Assembly (NCBI GenBank): GCA_017979445.1
Contig: CM030711.1
Location: 2,728,001-2,792,000 of the forward strand
Length of the DNA: 64,000 nucleotides
Origin: Akebia trifoliata
Taxonomy: Eukaryota > Streptophyta > Magnoliopsida > Ranunculales > Lardizabalaceae
Direction of reading: 5' to 3'
How positions within the stretch are numbered: position 1 is the stretch's first letter; the number at the start of each line of letters is the position of its first letter. Below are positions 1-12,035 of the stretch, in pieces. The notes under the pieces were generated by a model, which searched no databases, was not told the origin of the DNA, and saw nothing but the letters and a program-made list of their open reading frames with translations. Both the position numbers and the translations under genes were made by a program.

Positions 1-20
1 CTTTTTTCATTGTTTCCTAG

Positions 21-67
21 CAAGATTTGAAGAAGCCTAAAGTGAAACCATCTGGGCCGAGCACCTT
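21..67 (+). other. possible upstream exon of the PCFS4-like gene
   Basis: A pyrimidine-rich tract ends in CCTAG at 20, and the next bases read QDLKKPKVKPSGPSTLS before a stop at 81-83. The other two frames close at once. The Lys/Pro/Ser composition resembles the low-complexity middle of Pcf11 proteins. No good donor joins it directly to the exon at 615 in frame except a weak GTGAAA at 42, so a further small exon may intervene. Treat as tentative. Confidence 0.35.
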
Positions 68-614
68 GTCCAAACACAATTGATGTTATGTCAGGGTTGC
101 GATGTTTTCCATATACTGTGCATATGATAAGCATATATGGCGACTTACAGTTATCTGAGCACTCATCAGACTTAATGTAAAGATAAAGATCTCATGTAAA
201 ATGGATTTTGACTAAGAAATTATCTTTGCATCATATTTATGTACAATTTCCATGTTTATTATTAACATGAATTTCAGACTATTTAAATTTTGGATGGCAA
301 TATTTCATCAGCAGTTGAACCCCAAGTAGTTCAATCATTCCATAAAAAAATAAAATAAAATAAAATAATTCTGTCTGGGATTTTTAGTGGATGCATCTGT
401 TTGTGGAGTTTGTCATGTTGAGTCACTCCATTTTTCATGAGTTCATTTATTTTTTCATTGGAAGAAGCCATACAGTATTTTAGACTTTATTCCTTTTTCT
501 TTGGTTATGTTTAGACTTCTTGAGGGATGAAGAGAGGCCCACTAGCACATTTACCTGCTTGGGCAATTCTTATCTCTCTTTCCAATCGGCCATAACATGT
601 TTTGAAATTTGCAG

Positions 615-3600
615 GATCCTAGACTTTCTCAAAGAGAAGCATCGAGTGAACCTGTTCATGAGAAGAAAAGTAGTGCAGGATATGAATATCTTGAATCTGG
701 TTCTGATCTCTCAAGACATTCAGACCTGGTAATTGGAAGAGACTATGAAAGGGTTAATGAACAAGATGGACTTGACAAGCCTTCGTATGGATCTGGCAGC
801 AATGCTGCAGAAACAAACATTGGCCGCAGGAATGCTTTTGACACACAGGATGGATTCTCAAAATACCGAGCTCCCAAATCTGCACAAGTTCTTTCTCAGC
901 TGCAACCAACGGATGTTGGAAATAGAGGCAGCAGAGGGATGAATAAGAGCTGGAAGAACTCTGAGGAAGAGGAGTACATATGGGATGATATGAACTCCAG
1001 ATTGACAGATCATGGGGGCCCTGATAGCTCAAGTGCAGATGGTTGGAGTACTGATGATGCAGAAAAACTGGTGAGCTTCTATAGGCTTTTTGGAAATCAG
1101 TTTCTAGTCATCTCGTAGAAAACATTGCTTACTTTTTATTGATTGGAGATTGGAGAAGTCATTTGGTGGTGAAATAAATGTATTCTGTGTCTATAAAAAA
1201 AGCACTGTGGGGGGTATTGTTCTTTTGACACCTTGATTGTCTTGAACAACTGATTAAATTTTAGAAGAAACATTGGGTAATCACCAGCAATATTTGTCAA
1301 ACACCAAATCTCATATAATTAAGTAGTGGAGTTGGATACAAATTCTTGGACCATATTCAAAAATATTTTCCTCATATCACCAGCAATGTTTGTCTAAAAC
1401 CAAATCTCATATAATTTAAGGAGTGGAATTGGGTAAAAATCATTGAACCATATATTAAAAAATATTTTCTTCCACACTCAGAAAAACATGAATGATACTT
1501 TTACTTCGGAATAATGCTGAAGTGATCTCAAGATTGGACCTCACATCGCACACCCTGACGTGAAAGTGTATGGGAACCATAGATACTTTCCTCGAGATAC
1601 AAGTGAAAAAGCATCTATGGTTCCTATCTACTTTCACGTCAGGGTGTGCGATGTGAGGTCCAAGCTTGAGGTCATTCCAGCAAGACTCTTAACTTTGTAT
1701 CAAGATTTGGAGTTGTTCACTTCACTTCACTTCAAGAGGTTATCATTGGTCTCTTGGGTTTAGTTTTCTTTAAAGATTGTGTTTAGATAGGAATATTTAC
1801 GTAAAAGGGCGGGGTAAGTGCTACTAGTTTTGTTGTTGCCTAATGGTGGCCTTATCGTCCCTCGTCTACTTTCATCATCTTTAATAAAATCTTTTTTACT
1901 GAAAAAAGGGTACATTACAGACTCCATCCCCTCCAAGAAACATAAAAATCACTCCAGAAGCATCTTGGTTTTATTGTATTTCTGGTGTTTAATGTTCAAG
2001 GGTGTTTTTTTTTTTTTAGTTTGTTGAAGATTATGTTCAAATAGGAATATTTATGTAAAAGGGTGGGGCTTACGCTACTAGTTTTGCTGCTGGCAATGGT
2101 GGCCTCGTCGGCCTGTGTCTACTTTCACCATCTTTAATAAAATCTTTTTACCAATGAAAAATGAAAGGTATATAACAGACTGCATCCCCTCCAAGAAACA
2201 TAAAAATTAAGCCTATGATTTATTTAGTATCTTAACATATATGATTGTGCTATATGATTGAAATATGGACCCTACAATTCAGAAGGAAGCACAACTCATG
2301 CATGGTATACAATTCAGGTTTTGTATGATTTGGTTTGAATCCTATGATTTTAACAACATTAGACACCAATGTAAATGCACTACTTGTTGCAAAATTGGTT
2401 GCTTTGGGAAAATGGAAAACGTGGGTATGGGGACCTTCTGAGTTTTATATTTGAAATCTCGCTGGTCAATGCGGTTGGATGACTGCAACCATCCAATTTG
2501 TTGACATGTGAATTTGAACCTTCTGAAAGATTGGTTCATTGGATGGTTGTATTGTCCATGTTTGCGCCGTGGGTGTGTTTACTTGGCCAATATGATTTGC
2601 TGATTGGCAAATGCATGTATCTAAGGTCTTTTTTTTAATGTATGTTATTCTTTACATGTTTTCCAATGTATGCCAACGATTATTCATCTCTTTCCATACT
2701 GCCGTGTGCATGGGTGACTGAATAGGAAGATGATTTAATTTTTCCACTTAATTTTGTAAGTTGACTCGTACAACTTAGACAAAGTGGATTAACCTGTTTT
2801 TGGGCACAAGTATATCACAGCCAGATTGTATAGTCTTTTTATGCATGTTCATGCATACATATTGTGATAAATGAACCCTCACAAGCATAGATTTTTTTTC
2901 TTCTAATTTTTACAGTTTAACATATACACATACATATATATATATGTGTGTGTGTGTTTTTTCGTCATCATTGACAATGTCTTCTTCCAACTATTTGGGT
3001 CATCAACTTGAATCCTATTTTGTGAATGGTCATATACGTTTGTGTTTATATAATACAAATATTGTTGAAGACAGACAATGCCCAGGTTCAGAATTTTTTT
3101 GAAATACTATAACATAATCCTGCATGTCTGATACGGACACATTGACATGGCTAAAGAAAATCTCTAAGTGCTCAATGTTATTGTTGTGTAGATTGGACCA
3201 TACAAAAGTAAGGTTGCATACTTGTGCACCATTTGTGTTAGGCTTCTTAACCTTGCTAACTGATTTGTGTTTGCTGCGTGCAGGAGATTGAGGATCACCT
3301 CCCACAAGCTCATGGGGAGCATGATATTGGGTCAAGAATTTATACAGAAACTTCCTCTGATTCATTATCCATTGCACAGAGAGAGCAAGCTTCATTTGGG
3401 CATCGAACAACATCAATTTGGCCATCGCAAGAACCACGATCAGTGGATGGTTTGAAGCATATAAGCATAACTTCAAGAATTTCGGGTCATTCAGAAGGCC
3501 ATCCTACCTCTTTCAATGGTTCATCAACAAGCCTAAATTCTTCATCTCTGGGCAGGACTGGATTTGAAACTCTTACGGGGCCATCTGTTGTTAGCATTCC

Positions 3601-5792
3601 AAATTTTGGATCTATGGTGGACAGAGTATCAGGATCTGGTGGGTTTTCGGGGCAACAACGACATCACAGTTTTACTGAAAAAGACCATCTACGAATTCAG
3701 TCATCTCAACCTGGTCAAAAAACATCTCACCTTCCTGGAAACTTGAGTCAAGCTCCTTATGGTCAACTTCCTCAAGATTCTTCTTTACCTGTCAGGCCTC
3801 AAAATCATATTAAGTCACAACCCCCTCAACATATACAGGCCTCGTTTCCTCAACTACGGCATCCTGGTCCCTTCTCACAGCAGTTACATTTAGAGCCCAC
3901 ACAGTCTCTACCATCCAGTCAGACCCTGAAACCATTGCCCCAACCCTCAATTTCTGGATCTCCCCCAATAATGGGACACTCTGCCCCCGGTTTGGATGCC
4001 CCAGGACAACCTAGCACGGGTAATTTGTTGGCTGCAATTATGAAAAGTGGACTACTCTCTAGTAATTCAGTAACTGCTGGCTTACCCAACCCGAGTTTTA
4101 AGGACTCGGGGGTGTTGCCATCTCATTTGAGTATTCAGCACCCCCTGCCAAGAGGACCTCCCACTCAGCTTGCAACATCATCCGCTCCAATGGCCACTCC
4201 AGCTCCCTTAGGTAGCACTTCATCTCTCTCAACACATCCTCAGAGAACAGCTGCACTGCCTCCACTACCACCCGGCCCTCCTCCTGCCTCATCTCTAATA
4301 AGTGCCACATCATCACAGATGTCTAATGTAGCTAGTGCTGTGCCAAATCCATTGTCAAGTCTGTTGAGTACGTTAGTTGCAAAAGGTTTGATATCTTCAC
4401 CATCAAAGGAGGTGCCAACTCTTACTTCTCCCCAGGTGGCTAGTCGGCTCCCGAAACAGAGCCCTGTTCCCAAGTCAGTTTCTTCAAATCCATCATCACC
4501 ATCATCAACCATCTCTACATCATCGGGGAATGATCCCCTAATCAAAGGATCTGCTGCTAAGATTACCTCTACTGTGTCTAAACCCATGAAGGTAGAGATG
4601 AAGAATCTCATAGGTATTGAGTTTAAGCCGGAAATAATACGGGAATCTCATCCATCTGTGATTAGTGATCTCTTTGATGATCTTCCATATAAGTGCAGCA
4701 TATGTGGCCATCGACTTAAATTTCAAGAACAACTTGATCTACATTTGGAGTGGCATGCTTCAAAGACGCTTTCAAGGAGATGGTATCCAAGTTTGGGTGT
4801 TTGGGTTGCTGGGAATGAAGGGTCTTCGTCTGGACCCTTGGTCGAGACGGCAGAAAAGAGCGAACCAGTGGTCCCTGCTGATGAAAGCCAGTGTGTATGC
4901 ATTTTATGTGGGGAGCCGTTTGAAGATTTTTATAGTCACGACAGGGATGAATGGATGTACAAAGGAGCGACGTATATGAGTCTCCCAGCTGTGGATGGTG
5001 ATATTGGAACTACTGATGGGTGTGCTTCTCTGGGTCCCATCGTGCATGCCAATTGTGCATCACCAACTTCAGTCTCTGACTTGGGACTGTCCAAAAACAT
5101 TAAACCGGTACTCTTCTGTCCTTCTTGAGGATATGTAGGGAAGAATGTTTGCATGGCTGATCTTCATCCTGACTTAACTGTGCCACATGCATAGTGTTCA
5201 TCAGAGGGATTGGAGCCGCCATTTGATGGGTCCAACTAGAAAATCTTGGCTAAAATTTAACCTAATTTGGATTATCTTTACCATTTGGTTCTAGATTTCC
5301 CCCCGACATTCATCAAATTCCTTTCTGTTCGTCGAGAAGAATGTAGGAGATTTCCTTGTTGAGACCCATCCCAATGTGGGTCCTTATCCTTTGCACGTCA
5401 GGGACAGCTTGGCCGTGCAGACATGTTAAGCTCAACATTTCTATTCTTCAAATGCCTTTCACATTGGCTAGCTTTGTTGTGCTACTCTTTATGTTGTAGC
5501 AGTGTGTGACAATGGCAATTCTAATGGGATTCCTAAAAAAAGGGATAACTGACCAAATAATGAAGTCTTGGATCTAATAGATCATCACCTCAATCGTTTC
5601 CCTCCAAAATCCACAGTTATTGCCAAAGAACTCCCAAGAGACTGTTGTCTCTGCTGTACAATTGGGTTGAAATTCTGGGAAGCAGACTCAGTATTTGTTC
5701 TGTGGATGTTTGATATCCTTCCTTCCCATAAAAAAATTGTCTGATGATCATTTCTTTGGTTATTGCTTTTGCAGGAACAGATGGATGGATGA
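615..5792 (+). CDS. PCFS4: Pcf11-type polyadenylation and cleavage factor (PCFS4-like), 3' part
   Basis: This is the C-terminal part of a Pcf11 homologue, a nuclear cleavage and polyadenylation factor that in plants also affects alternative polyadenylation of flowering genes. Exons I can define are 615-1070 and 3284-5107, with acceptor CAG before 615, donor GTGAGC at 1071 and acceptor GTGCAG before 3284; both are in phase 0. A short last exon 5775-5792 (EQMDG then stop) fits a donor at 5108 and an acceptor at 5774. Without that splice the frame stops at 5128 after LFCPS. The large exon is rich in Pro, Ser and Gln. It ends with a CxxC...HxxxH finger (from about 4694, CSICGHRLKF) and a second CxxC zinc module (from about 4892, CVCILCGEPF ... 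HANC), the arrangement at the Pcf11 C-terminus. The RNA polymerase II CTD-interaction domain expected at the N-terminus lies upstream of the window. Family assignment is confident; the exact last exon is not. Confidence 0.88.
1279..1470. repeat. imperfect tandem duplication in PCFS4-like intron
   Basis: Two diverged copies of about 95 bases follow each other. Both contain CACCAGCAATRTTTGTC, then CCAAATCTCATATAATT, and end near AAATATTTTC. It lies within the long intron between the exons ending at 1070 and starting at 3284. Confidence 0.7.
1509..1688. mobile_element. foldback MITE, Mutator-like (family A, copy 1)
   Basis: This is an almost complete palindrome of 180 bases. The left arm (GACCTCACATCGCACACCCT, then a stretch with GACGTGAAAGT) is repeated in inverse on the right. 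The centre carries TCGAGATACAAGTG. The ends read GAATAATGCTGAAGTG and, inverted, GAGTCTTGCTGGAATG. Flanking 9-mers tttacttcg (1500-1508) and ttaactttg (1689-1697) match at 7 of 9 positions and look like an aged 9-bp target-site duplication. It sits in the PCFS4-like intron. Confidence 0.85.
1755..2216. repeat. two tandem copies of a ~200-base sequence
   Basis: Copy one (about 1755-1966) and copy two (about 2013-2216) share TAGGAATATTTAYGTAAAAG, GCTACTAGTTTTG, CATCTTTAATAAAATCTTTT and CATCCCCTCCAAGAAACATA in the same order. The repeat period is about 250 bases. No coding potential is seen. Both copies are intronic. Confidence 0.8.
2217..3283 (+). other. remainder of PCFS4-like intron
   Basis: AT-rich intron sequence. 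The only notable element is a short alternating TA then TG tract at about 2930-2958. The polypyrimidine/acceptor region for the large exon ends at 3283. I see no gene here. Confidence 0.6.
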
Positions 5793-7145
5793 TGCTCAAA
5801 AGTGAAATGTGCACAATTTGTTGTACTACAATCGATAAAAGCTGATGAGCCAACTCCAGATCAACTTATATAACACTTGTGTGTTGGCATGTCGTTCATC
5901 AGGCTTACTGACCCATGCCTGAGAATGGGGTTGGGGGCTGTGTCATCCCCCATCAACTGTTACTCTTTTTTTCACCATTGAAAGGAAAAAAAAAAATGAA
6001 GAGGATGTATCCAAAGATAGTTCGCCCTTCGGTTTTCTTCTCTATTTTGGTTTATATGTTGGTTATGTTTCCCTTGTTGAAGTGGGTTTATGCTTGAAAC
6101 TTAAAATACAGCCCCTCTCTAGACTTGTAGTGCATCGAATATTCTGACATTTTCTTTCGAATATTCTGACATTTTCTTTGATTGAAATCAAATATCTGAC
6201 AAAATCATGAGATTTAACATTTGTATCATCAAATATTGACAAGAACCAATGAATTTGTATAAATTTTGGTTTAAATAGTGTCATTTTAGAAGACAAAGAA
6301 TGGATTTAATTATTGGTCTCTTTTCACTTTTCGATTGCTGTTATATTTGTAGGTTTGAACAGTTACAATTTTGATGTGAAATTCTCTGTTTTTTAATCAC
6401 TTGTTGGGTGAAAGAAGAGTTTTTTTGGCCTAATTGATCTGGTTATTATAATTTGTGTTTTTCAAATTCAGACGATGGAACAAAATAAAGTCTTTAGATG
6501 GAACAAAATAAAGTCTTTAGACCTAATCTTAGACGTCACACTTGGCTTAATCTGAGTGTGTTCTTCTTATGAGATTAAAACATCACTCAAATTATAAATT
6601 TTCTTCCAAAAGACTTTCATTTATATGTTTTTCAAGACCAAAATATGGACATTAAATTTCTCACAAGAATTGGATCACGTTATTTAGCTCTTATCATAGG
6701 TTCAGATTGGGAGTACATCGATAATCAAATTGGAATTTATGTTACCAGCTCTAATCATAGTTTTAAAACTTGACTCGATGGAATTTATATGTTACCAGCT
6801 CTAATCATAGTTTTAAAACTTGACTTGACTTAAATGGTCATTGAGTTTTGAGTGGAAAACTCATAATAAATCAAGTTTTGACTGGAATACCCACAAGTCT
6901 ACTTGGATAAGTAAAAAATATATTAATTTATAGTGATTTAAAAATGAATAAACTATTTTTATTTTTCTCCACAAAAATATTATATATTGTCTAATAACTA
7001 GGTTGAGGTTCTGACCGGATGGCGACTTTTGCCAATTTGATTTGGGGACTAGGTTCCATCAAGTTTTGAAGATGAGTCACCTTGAAATTTAATTGAGTTG
7101 AGTTGACTCAATTAAGTTTTGAAGAGTTTTAAGCCTACGGGCCTA
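5793..7145. other. 3' region of PCFS4-like gene and spacer with small tandem duplications
   Basis: No gene is supported. The first few hundred bases are probably 3' UTR. Three short tandem duplications are visible: about 6137-6178 (ATATTCTGACATTTTCTTT twice), about 6475-6520 (GATGGAACAAAATAAAGTCT twice) and about 6729-6832 (a 50-base unit containing ATGTTACCAGCTCTAATCAT twice). Confidence 0.6.
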
Positions 7146-7149
7146 AGGT

Positions 7150-8035
7150 GCCATAGTGCCAATCTTGGGAAATGTTTGATAACTAGCATCAGGGAGTCAG
7201 TGTTGAAAGTCAAAATTTGTCTTATATGAGTTAAAAATTTTGGAATTGACTGATTTTTTGTGAGAATGATCTCTATGACGAGGAGATCATCCTCACAAAA
7301 AATCAATTCATTTCAAAACTTTTAACCCTAGTTCACAAGTTGAAGATTTGTAGATTATCAATTTGTAAGCCACTTTTGATGGGGCTAGAAGCTTGGTTGA
7401 TTTTTTCTTCCTTGACCTTCCGATACTGAACAAGTTTCAACCCCTAGACATAGTTTTATGACTTTGCGGAGACATGTGCTTTTGGTAAATAGTCTCCTGG
7501 ACTTGGTCATTGGGACCTCCTTTTCTTTGTGAAAATGTATCCCTTCTCCCAAAGTTACGAGACTATTTTACTGAGTTCCTAGGTGAGGAAATAATCCTCT
7601 CAAAAAATCAACCATTATGAAAATTCTAACCCATATAAGACGAATTTTAGCTTCCAATGTTGACTGCCGAATGAGACCCGTTTCTTGGGAAATGTTCGAC
7701 AGCTAACATTAGAGAGTCAATGTTGAGAGTTAAAATCTGTTCTATATAGGTTAGAAGTTTCAGAATGGATTGATTCTTTGTGAGAATGATCTTTATGATG
7801 AAGAGATCATCCTTACAAAAAATTAGTATATTCTACAACTTCTAACCCCAATTTGTGCGTGGACGGTCAATTTGTAAATCACTTTTGAGGGGGTTAGAAA
7901 TTTAGGAAAGAGCTGATTTTTTTGTGAGGATAGAGATCATCCTCACAAGAAATCAGTTCAATATGAAATTTCTATCTCAAATTAAGATGAATTTTGACTC
8001 CCTAATGTTTGGCTGTTAAATGGGACCCTTGTTGT
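7150..8035. mobile_element. nested or tandem foldback elements (family F)
   Basis: Three palindromic centres lie near 7277, 7803 and 7937, each built on TTTGTGAGRATGATCTC and its inverse GAGATCATCCTCACAAAA. The outer arms contain a TTAGAAATTTYRGAATGGA-like stretch with its inverse. Farther out is a shared terminal sequence of the type AACATTAGRGAGTCAATGTT. A right arm alone lies at about 7590-7680. The arrangement suggests one foldback element inserted beside or inside a relative. No coding sequence is present. Confidence 0.7.
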
Positions 8036-8219
8036 TATTGATCTTGCTTTCAAATATGAAACCCTTGGACCGATCTTATAAATACCTTTTACCCATCTTA
8101 TACCAGTTAAGTATCTTAAATTCATAAACACAACTACTTTTTAATATAAAAAAATTAAATAATATAATTTCACTTGATAGTTGATACAAAATCAAAATTT
8201 TTTGAGAAGAAAATCCTAG

Positions 8220-8485
8220 AAATTAAACTAAGGATCTTGAGAATGAGTGAATTTCATAAAATTTGACGAATCAAGGCGTCAAAATTTTCATTATCAATTT
8301 TTTTTCTTCGATAAATCAAAATCGTTAAATTAATGGAGGATAAGAGAAATTTGATGACTCTAAGCTGTCGAGTTTAGGATCATAAAATTTTTTAACAACT
8401 ATAGGCCATTAAAATTCGTTTTCTAAAATTTGTAGGCTTTCACCCGTTCGAATTTTTTTGTCAAAATTTTCAATTTTCACATATT
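8220..8485. repeat. dispersed repeat, family G copy 1
   Basis: This AT-rich segment shares phrases with 31555-31745 and 32270-32510: CGATAAATCAAAATCG-like, AAATTAATGGAGGATAAGAG, AAATTTGATGACTYTAAGC, and a terminal AATTTTCAATTTTCA. It has weak internal inverted symmetry. It is probably a decayed MITE. Confidence 0.55.
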
Positions 8486-10469
8486 GCCTTGAGATGGCAA
8501 TCCAGACCCAAATAAAAAAACAGAAGAAAACTAAGGTGGCCATTACATGCCCTTATGTGTTGGTCATGAGGGAAATCAACTCATTTCAAGGGTAAAAATT
8601 AGGGTTTCAACATCTCATGTTTATCATCAAAACATCATGTTTGCTCACATCAACTTGTTTTACCTTTTTCAGGTCATGTTGGGATTTTTTTTTCCACTAC
8701 AAATTCTTTCATTGAGGGGTGTTTCCATCAACACCCACGTACTTAGAAAATAAACGAGGGACATCCCTTCAATTAATGTTTAGCACGACTCAACAAAGTC
8801 AACTTTCCTTAAAAAAGACAAAAATAAAAAAAATATATAAAAAAAGAGAGGCTACCGTACCTTAAATTTCTACTAAAGTAACTATTCTTGTCCGAAATCA
8901 ATGCGGATTTATTTGCATATATCGGAATGGTTTAATGCATGCATTTAAGTGATTTTTATAAATTAAAAAATAAATAAATTATCAATTCACCCTTTCATTT
9001 TAGCTTGTTACACCCACCACCACCTATTGAACAAAAATCCGAAATTCACTTTTTTTTCTTCATACCCATCTCCTTTTTAAATTTGTTAGAGGTTGAATCA
9101 AGAAAGATGGAAAATTATTATTAAAATTTTAAAACAATAATTTTGAATAAAAAAAACTCGAAGCTTTTTTGATAGTTCTGTTCAATGAGTTAAGACTTAA
9201 CTTGTTTTAACAAATTTGGTAAATACCTACCAAATATTAATAGACAGATTCGATAGATACTTACCAAACAAAATTTTTTATTAAACATTACAAAATTAAT
9301 TCGATAGATACTTATTGAACATAATTTTTACGATAAAATTCTATCAAACATTACAAAATTAATTTGGTAGATACCTAGTGAACAAAATTTTTACGAATAA
9401 CCCTAAACACAACACTATTATGACCCAAACACAAATTCAATTAGAACCTAATTATGATTGTAACCCATATCCTAGTATCACTGACATAAATTAACTATTA
9501 CAAAATATAAATCAAGTTCCACTAAAAAATAAATAAAAATAAAAATAATATCGTAACCATTACATGGGTTATATAAGAATCAGGCTGTATGCTGATCAAC
9601 ATGACGTGTTAATTAATAATGGGTAAAATTTTATTTAACGGTTTGATGTCCTTAACCTAAGTATGATCCATGTAATAACTGGATTAGGCATGTCGACGTG
9701 ATTATGACTTGAACACCATTAGCTCAACCTAAACCTGCTAATTTGTGTTATTTTTTAGTCTTGTTTGCTGTTGGTGTTAAGAATTACAACCCCCCAAACT
9801 CAAGGACACAAGACCAATTCATCAAATTACGTGCATATCATTGGAAAACAAAGAAAGGAAAAAAAAAAAAAAAAAGGAAATTACGAAATTGGGTATCTGA
9901 CCATTTTCATAAATTTTAAAAATATTGTTGATTAAATAATTTTGACAAAATGGATGGGGCATTGGAAAAACTATCTTCTCCATCAGAGAAAGAGAAAGAG
10001 AAAGAGAAAGAGAGAGAGAGACACAGAGAGCTGTTTATCATTATTAATTATCGACCCCATATATAATGGATTATATGATGGTTCCACACGACCACTCGAA
10101 AATCAAAATACTTCATCTAATTTATTTTAGCTGCCCTCTTGCACTATATACCCCAAACACAGCAGCCTAAGCTTCAAATCACAAAATTTCTCGGCTAGAG
10201 ACTTGTTTCAATATCAAAATCTTGTAAATTAGCTCAAGAGAAATACAAATAGTTTAAGAAATAAAAAAGTAACATTCATGTCCATACTATGGTGTGTAAT
10301 AATTAAAAGGTTACATATGATGATGTCAAAATGGAACACTGTTCCAATTCTAGGAGTTGGGTATGAAGTATTTAAGAAGAACTAATTAAACCCTTAAAAA
10401 ACTTTTGGAAGAGTAAGAGTAGTTCAAGAGATGAGATGGAACTTCATCTATTTTTTCTGGAAATCTAAT
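8486..10469. other. AT-rich spacer without a recognised gene
   Basis: No convincing coding sequence on either strand. At 9200-9400 there are three loose repeats around ACAAAATTAATTYGRTAGATACYTA. At about 9984-10026 there is a purine microsatellite (GAGAAA then GA units). This spacer is downstream of the PSK gene, which reads leftward. Confidence 0.6.
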
Positions 10470-10955
10470 CTAAGGCTTATGATGTTGGGTGTAAATGTAA
10501 TCTAAGTGAGCTTCTGCTACTATTCTCCTCTTTAAGCATTCTTCATCTCCATTCCCACAATACTCCACACCCGTCACCTGTAAAAAAAAAAAAACCCAAA
10601 AAATCCAAATCAAAAAAAGAAAAAGAAGAAAAAATAAACAAATTAATGAAATAAAGGAAAGAAAAAAAAATCTCACATTCAATGGGTCATCTTGTTCTAT
10701 CTCTATTATAGGACTTGTTTGAAGAAACCCATTAACTTTCTTCACCTCTTCTTCACCTATGAACATCCAATAATTTATTAACTCCACAACAGATAACATA
10801 AAAAAAAGAAAAAGAAAGAAAGAAAGATAGATAGAAAATATTTTTCAACCTTGTTTTGGAACTAAGAGACGAGCTGCTGTATTTGAAAAGGAGGAAAGAA
10901 GGAGAAGAGATAGAAGGGAGAGAAGTAGCCCGTTAGAATGAAAGCTTTGCTTCAT
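10470..10955 (-). CDS. PSK: phytosulfokine precursor (PSK preproprotein), complete, three exons
   Basis: Secreted precursor of the disulfated pentapeptide hormone phytosulfokine, which promotes cell growth after perception by PSKR receptors. Exons in gene order are 10955-10850, 10756-10677 and 10577-10470, encoding 97 residues. Splice sites are canonical: donor GTTGAA, acceptor CATAG, donor GTGAGA, acceptor TACAG. The N-terminus (MKQSFHSNG then a Leu-rich core) is a signal peptide. The C-terminal part has the conserved Cys pair (C69, C76), the dibasic KRR at 78-80, then [13 protein letters not shown], with the hormone YIYTQ at 89-93 preceded by the Asp needed for tyrosine sulfation. Length and motif order match PSK precursors of dicots. 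The 99-base second intron is in frame and stop-free (see findings). The assignment is near certain; first-exon boundaries are inferred from splice consensus and family resemblance. Confidence 0.95.
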
Positions 10956-11135
10956 GTTTCAGTTTCTTTTCAATAAAGAAATACAATCAAAGAGAAAGAG
11001 AAGAGAGAGAGATGTGGTGGTGATATTGGTGAAGGTGTCAACTATAAATACATGCAGAGAGAGCGAGAGAGAAAGCGTGTCGTGTGGTTCTTTCTTGTTG
11101 ACGTTGTGGTGGACTTAACCTGGACACTATGAAGT
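10956..11135 (-). promoter_or_regulatory. 5' leader and proximal promoter of PSK
   Basis: Immediately upstream of the PSK start the transcribed strand is CT-rich (the plus strand reads AGAGAAAGAGAAGAGAGAGA near 10990), typical of a plant 5' leader. A TATTTATAG sequence on the minus strand at about 11042-11050 is a possible TATA-like element. Its role is inferred. Confidence 0.4.
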
Positions 11136-11440
11136 TAGGATTGTCAATGGATCGGATCAGACTATATATCCGACCGTTTCAATGACTATGGAGCTATATA
11201 GTATGGATCCAGATCAAGGATTTGGGTTTCAATAAGGATCTAATTAATCCAATAGTTTTTTTAAAAAAATAGGAATATATCTCTCTGATCAGAATACTAC
11301 TACATATCATATCAATCTATCCAAAAAGTAATACAGTCATATCATATTGGGTCCAAACTAAAAGGTATATCTGATCGGGTCCGGGTATTGGTAATATTCT
11401 TATCGGATCGGTTTCCTAAACCCGATCCATTCACAGCCTA
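11136..11440. mobile_element. hAT-like non-autonomous element (TIR TAGG..TGTCAATGGATC)
   Basis: The left end TAGGATTGTCAATGGATCGG is matched in inverse at the right by TAGGCTGTGAATGGATCGGG. The interior is rich in GGATCGG/CCGATCC repeats. No clear 8-bp flanking duplication is seen. It resembles the two elements at 12458 and 54103, which do have one. It lies 180 bases upstream of the PSK start. Confidence 0.6.
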
Positions 11441-11901
11441 ACACTACTAGAGTCAGTGACACACGCACTCTTTCTCTCTCCGTAGAAAAGTCGTTGACAG
11501 TGTCGACAGTCAACCATTTGGACTCTATTGCTAACAGCTGTTTCCCATCACTCACGTGTTCTAAAATGCTTTTTTTTTTCTCTTTCACACGTGTCAAGAA
11601 TAGCCTAGTGTCTGAAAAGATTAACAACAACAAAGATGCCATTTAGATATGGCTACTATCACAGCATAAAGTTCTGTATTGTTTATAATGCTTTCCACGT
11701 GTAACCAACCAATAGTTCCAATAACATCAAATATTGATGGAGAAGATAAAGATAGATTTGTTGAGATATCCTTGGATCAAGAGAATAAATTATCTATAAT
11801 AAAGCTTTGGATGTAATATCTTATAAGTAACTATAGTGTATTAAAGTTAATAACATTAATCTCATAATATTTAAATTTTTTTTGACCCCCTTAAAATAAT
11901 T

Positions 11902-12035
11902 AAGAGTCAGTGATAGGCTAACACGATAAACACGATTGAAGTGGCAAGTGCACAAAACCATATATCTTTTTCTTCTTCGATTATGTGCACTTGCCATGTC
12001 ATCATCATTTACGTTTTGGTGTGTCATTTTATTAT
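11902..12035. mobile_element. foldback MITE (family B)
   Basis: The palindrome is AAGTGGCAAGTGCACAAAACC, a short centre with TTTTTCTTCTTCGATTA, then GTGCACTTGCCATGTCATC. The outer arms are AACACGATAAACACGATTG and a diverged inverse. Related copies elsewhere in the window carry the same GTGGCAAGGGCACAAAA arm. Confidence 0.6.

Noticed and set aside
10470..10799. A single 109-codon frame that looks like a membrane protein
   Set aside because: It is the last two PSK exons read through the intron. The N-terminal part is intron 1 and the true first exon with signal peptide lies at 10955-10850.
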